A stretch of 64,000 nucleotides of DNA from an uncultured Eubacteriales bacterium (GTDB lineage: Bacteria > Bacillota > Clostridia > Christensenellales > Borkfalkiaceae), in assembly GCA_900540805.1 (NCBI GenBank), contig UQHL01000009.1, positions 45,911 to 109,910 of the forward strand, given 5' to 3'. The number at the start of each line of letters is the position of its first letter. The stretch's first letter is position 1. Positions 61,366 through 64,000 of the stretch are shown one piece after another. The position numbers were made by a program, and so were the translations under genes. Under the pieces are notes generated by a model that saw only the letters and a list, made by a program, of their open reading frames with translations, searched no databases and was not told where the DNA came from.

Positions 61366-61539
61366 GAGGTCTTGCGCGACGGTTATCTCAAAAAAATGCC
61401 TCTTCGTTTTTCTCTTAAAAATTCCTTTCAGCACATGTTTAGTCTCCCTTCAATCTATAGGAAATATGCAAAACGCTCGCTGGATCCCGCTCCGGAAGCA
61501 GCGGATTTCACAACTTTTTGTATTATTCCATATATTGAA

Positions 61540-61558
61540 ATGAGCGACTCTCGCTCAT
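61540..61558 (+). other. Stem-loop in the leader of the collagen-like gene
   Basis: ATGAGCGA and TCGCTCAT pair around a 3-base loop, ending about 10 bases before the AAAGGAG ribosome site. It may stabilise the mRNA or affect translation. Confidence 0.5.
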
Positions 61559-61579
61559 ACCTTACAAAGGAGAAAAACT

Positions 61580-62200
61580 ATGTGCGAATTATATGGCGTT
61601 CCCTGTTGGAACGACTGCTGTTGTCCGCAACCCTGTTTCGTATGCGTACCCGGGCCGAGAGGTCCGAGGGGCTTTACCGGTGCACAAGGCCCCCAAGGGC
61701 CCCAAGGCCAACCGGGTCCCGCAGGCGCTTCGAGCGCGGGGCTTGCCGCCTACGGCGGAATGTATAACAGTTCGACCCAGCTGCTCGCCTTTACAGCGGT
61801 CAACGCGTATGTGCGGCTGCAATTGAACACTTTGATGCCCATGAAAAATGTGACGGCCGGTACCAACCAGCTCACCATTCAAAATGAAGGCGACTACGAA
61901 ATCAACTACAATTTATTGGTCAATACCAATCGCGCGGTAGACGTTGCGGCGGTGGTCCGAAATAATGGGACGCCGATTACGCAGACGCGTGCCGTGCAGA
62001 CTTTGGCTATCGACAATACAACCACACTCGCCTATGACGGCCGGTTGAATTGCTCTACAATCGTCCACCTTACGGCGGGAAGCGTCCTCGATCTGGCGAT
62101 GGCGGTACTCAATACCCTGCCCGCCGGACTCGACGCAGCGGTAAGCGGCAATGCCAACGCTACCCTTTCCGTCAAACGGCTGGACGTCGCCGCCGCCTGA
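61580..62200 (+). CDS. Collagen-like surface protein with BclA-type C-terminal domain
   Basis: The protein has 206 residues; AAAGGAG lies 6 bases before the ATG. The N-terminus is Cys-rich (Cys 2, 9, 13-15, 19, 22) and runs into Gly-X-Y triplets at 25-49. The ~155-residue C-terminal part is beta-rich (GEYEINYN-like segment GDYEINYNLLVNTN, SGNANATLSVKRL), like the trimer-forming jelly roll of BclA-type proteins. Such proteins coat exosporia or cell surfaces in Bacillota. Between the leader stem-loop and the AraC gene I see a possible late-sporulation-like -10 (CATATATT at 61529-61536), which is weak. It stands alone and ends at a strong terminator. Confidence 0.85.
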   Translation: MCELYGVPCWNDCCCPQPCFVCVPGPRGPRGFTGAQGPQGPQGQPGPAGASSAGLAAYGGMYNSSTQLLAFTAVNAYVRLQLNTLMPMKNVTAGTNQLTIQNEGDYEINYNLLVNTNRAVDVAAVVRNNGTPITQTRAVQTLAIDNTTTLAYDGRLNCSTIVHLTAGSVLDLAMAVLNTLPAGLDAAVSGNANATLSVKRLDVAAA

Positions 62201-62206
62201 CAGCAT

Positions 62207-62245
62207 ACAGCCTTCTCCGGATCCGGAGAAGGCTGTTTATTTTTC
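62207..62245 (+). terminator. Terminator of the collagen-like gene
   Basis: A perfect 30-base palindrome (62207-62236, centre GGATCC) is followed by TTATTTTTC. It begins 7 bases after the stop codon. Confidence 0.9.
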
Positions 62246-62251
62246 AGTATT

Positions 62252-63001
62252 TCATTTTTTGAGCAACGTCTTTAAGGAGGTTGTATCCAACAAATTTACC
62301 GTTTGAAAATTTCCTTTATAAAACACCGCAAAGTTATTGAAAACGCAGGGCAATTCTTTTGCTTTCCGCAGCGTATCTATTTGGATCAAAGATACGGGAA
62401 TATTATTTTGTTCGCAATACAGCTTTATCTGCCCGACGGTTTGAAAGATATAGGGACATTGCATGTCATAATAAATCGTCAGCTCTTTATTCTCAATATT
62501 TCCGCTCTTCGCATTTTTTGCAAACCTCGGCCTTGTTCCGTCCAGAGAAAGTGCAAGCAATTCATATCCTTGATCGGTAATATCGGCAACCTCGAAACCA
62601 AACTTCTTCGCAAACGATTGATCCGAAAGCCAGTGCTTCTGCTTCTTTGCCCCAAGCATACAAATCCCCGATTTGCCCTTTGCCTTGGCGTCTGCCAGGC
62701 AATATTCCATCAATTCTTTTCCATACCCCTTCCCCTTTTCGCGGCCCTCGACCCAAAGGCAATACAGATAATAATAGTTGTCGCCTACGACGGGAACCCA
62801 CGCCGCTTCAAGGGGCGCATATTCGATAAAAACCGTAGCTTTTTCATTTAGCTTTCTAAAAACATGGCCTTCCTTCAAGCGCTCCGAAAGCCATTGCCGC
62901 TTCGCTTCGATTCCCGCATGAACGCTTTTGCTGCGGATAATGCAACATAAATGCTCATTTGCCAGATTTTCCGGCGTTAAATTTATAAAATCATGCTCCA
63001 T
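62252..63001 (-). CDS. GNAT acetyltransferase fused to a YoaP-type thioredoxin-like domain
   Basis: The protein has 249 residues. The N-terminal ~150 residues are a GNAT fold with the acetyl-CoA loop EGREKGKGYGKELMEYCL (positions ~84-101). The C-terminal ~85 residues match the YoaP domain: TIYYDMQCPYIFQTV, followed by VSLIQIDTLRKAKELPCVFNNFAVFYKG. The CPYIF segment keeps a single Cys. Length and order match Bacillus YoaP-like proteins, whose substrate is unknown. The ribosome site is weak. It lies 45 bases after the DUF5131 gene and probably shares its promoter. It is unrelated to the glycan loci. Confidence 0.88.
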   Translation of the reverse strand: MEHDFINLTPENLANEHLCCIIRSKSVHAGIEAKRQWLSERLKEGHVFRKLNEKATVFIEYAPLEAAWVPVVGDNYYYLYCLWVEGREKGKGYGKELMEYCLADAKAKGKSGICMLGAKKQKHWLSDQSFAKKFGFEVADITDQGYELLALSLDGTRPRFAKNAKSGNIENKELTIYYDMQCPYIFQTVGQIKLYCEQNNIPVSLIQIDTLRKAKELPCVFNNFAVFYKGNFQTVNLLDTTSLKTLLKK

Positions 63002-63046
63002 GTGTATGCTCGCTTTTTAATTCCGATTTATAAAACAAACGGCCCC

Positions 63047-63769
63047 TCAAAACAACCTTTTTCCGTCCAAAATATCTATCTTCAGCTCTTTCGCCATACT
63101 TGTCTGCTTAAACGGATTTACTTTTTCCACCGCTCCGTTGCGCTTAAAAAACGAGCCGGTATTTTTGAACCAAAAGGTTACCTTTGCTTCTATGCATTGT
63201 TTACGGATATCGAGCACCCAATCATAATCGCATTCTCTCGCTTCCCGTCCCGTTTCCCCGCCGACCGTAACGTGCTCCACCCCATGAAGGTACGGGGTTA
63301 AATCGATCGCCTCCAAAAGCGGCGCGCAGGCGATAAACCGCCGCTTTATCGGATAGGATAAAAAAAGAGGGAGCCTGTAATCGGCCGATTTCTGATTTTC
63401 GACGGTGCATCCGATATTGACGTTTTCATATCCGCCGTCCCAATCGGAGGGAAGAGAGACGGGGAAACGGTCGATCCGCTTTGTCAAAATCAAAAAGTCT
63501 ATATCTTGCCTTTCCTTTATCATCGCCCACGCTTCCTTTCGCCATTCGTCCGCTTCGGGGAGAAAAAAGTCGGTGGCAAAACAGGTTGCAAGGATTTTTC
63601 CGCCTTTGATATTGTATTCGCCCTTTGCTGTTTTCCTGACCGGCCAATCGAATTTATCCGTTTTTTCTACTTTGTTTTGGCCGTACCGTTTTGCACGCGG
63701 GCCGTAAAAATAGCAATTTGCGCAGCCGTCACTGATTTTATAACAGCCCGTCCAAGGCTCCCAATTCAT
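63047..63769 (-). CDS. DUF5131 family protein (phage Gp37/Gp68-like)
   Basis: The protein has 240 residues; AGGAGA lies 5 bases before the ATG. The N-terminus WEPWTGCYKISDGCANCYFYG has the family's Cys pattern C-x6-C-x2-C. Later segments GKILATCFATDFFLPEADEWR, DFLILTKRIDRFP, NVNIGCTVENQ and VTVGGETG complete the DUF5131 signature. The Cys motif resembles that of radical SAM enzymes, and a metal cluster is likely, but the reaction is unknown. The gene is common in chromosomes and prophages. It has a consensus promoter just upstream. Confidence 0.9.
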   Translation of the reverse strand: MNWEPWTGCYKISDGCANCYFYGPRAKRYGQNKVEKTDKFDWPVRKTAKGEYNIKGGKILATCFATDFFLPEADEWRKEAWAMIKERQDIDFLILTKRIDRFPVSLPSDWDGGYENVNIGCTVENQKSADYRLPLFLSYPIKRRFIACAPLLEAIDLTPYLHGVEHVTVGGETGREARECDYDWVLDIRKQCIEAKVTFWFKNTGSFFKRNGAVEKVNPFKQTSMAKELKIDILDGKRLF

Positions 63770-63853
63770 AGCATTCTCCTCATTCAGCAGTTTTTAACCG
63801 TATTTTCAGGTTTATAAGTTTAAGCGCCGCAAAAATTTAACGCTCTTTTTTGT

Positions 63854-63882
63854 ATTATAACATGTACGAAATACAATGTCAA
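63854..63882 (-). promoter_or_regulatory. Promoter of the DUF5131 and GNAT-YoaP genes
   Basis: Consensus TTGACA (63877-63882) and TATAAT (63854-63859) are exactly 17 bases apart. The leader is about 75 bases. Confidence 0.88.
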
Positions 63883-63951
63883 TTCCTTTCTTTATCGCCG
63901 TTTTTTACATATGTTCGTTTAACCATGAATTTTATCGGCTATCATAATCAT

Positions 63952-64000
63952 AACCACCAGTAAACTGGTGGTTTGCATAACCCCTAAAAGGGGATAATAC
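63952..64000. mobile_element. Possible IS200/IS605-type element end (cut by window edge)
   Basis: AACCACCAG-TAAA-CTGGTGGTT (63952-63973) is a perfect 9-bp hairpin, followed by CCCCT-AAA-AGGGG (63981-63993). This pair of hairpins resembles the subterminal structures of IS200/IS605 elements, from memory. No transposase is inside the window, so the call is tentative. Confidence 0.45.

Overview
The window looks like accessory carbohydrate-metabolism DNA from a Gram-positive anaerobe, probably an uncultured Clostridia (Bacillota) member of an animal gut. This is inferred from about a dozen Cys-lipoprotein signal peptides, AGGAGG-type ribosome binding sites, sigma-A promoters, CUT1 sugar transporters without their own ATPase, AraC/LacI regulators and a BclA-like collagen protein. 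No rRNA, tRNA or CRISPR array was recognised. Nearly all genes lie on the minus strand; the plus strand carries three AraC-type regulators and one collagen-like gene.

Four adjacent glycan-utilisation loci fill positions 1-60500. Locus A (1-13422, AraC at 13618) reads leftwards: a GH38-like enzyme (DUF5054), a DUF1861/MTP-1 beta-propeller protein, a sugar-binding lipoprotein, two permeases, a secreted and a cytosolic DUF4838 protein, a repeat-built surface lipoprotein and an SGNH hydrolase cut by the window edge. Its promoter contains a run of ten G. Locus B (14523-20749, AraC at 16045) has an L-fucose/L-arabinose isomerase-family protein, a GH20 hexosaminidase and a GH35 beta-galactosidase.

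Locus C (21167-45185) is tied to a LacI repressor whose operator-like sites occur at its own promoter and at the promoter of the large operon at 39653. It encodes a second transporter bracketed by two paralogous ~800-residue lipoproteins with a predicted alpha/alpha-barrel, a GH78 rhamnosidase, a CE4 deacetylase, a serine hydrolase, a surface-anchored GH28-like protein, a sialate O-acetylesterase, several Ig/LRR/GLUG-type surface lipoproteins, and a DMT transporter whose last helix is frameshifted. Locus D (45430-60327, AraC at 60522) has a third transporter (sister to that of locus A), a GH78-like enzyme, a cytosolic GH28-like protein, two TIM-barrel glycosidase-like secreted proteins and wall/membrane-anchored binding proteins.

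The common logic is: surface lipoproteins and anchored enzymes bind and trim a complex glycan, a lipoprotein plus two permeases import oligosaccharides, and cytosolic glycosidases finish the breakdown, each locus under its own regulator. The mix of rhamnosidase, GH28-like, esterase and deacetylase functions in C and D suggests a decorated rhamnose- and uronate-containing polysaccharide; A suggests mannosides; B suggests galactose/N-acetylhexosamine glycans. These substrate calls are inference. The right end (61580-64000) holds a collagen-like protein, a GNAT-YoaP protein, a DUF5131 protein and hairpins resembling an IS200/IS605 end. A striking tandem palindromic repeat lies at 42880-42958.
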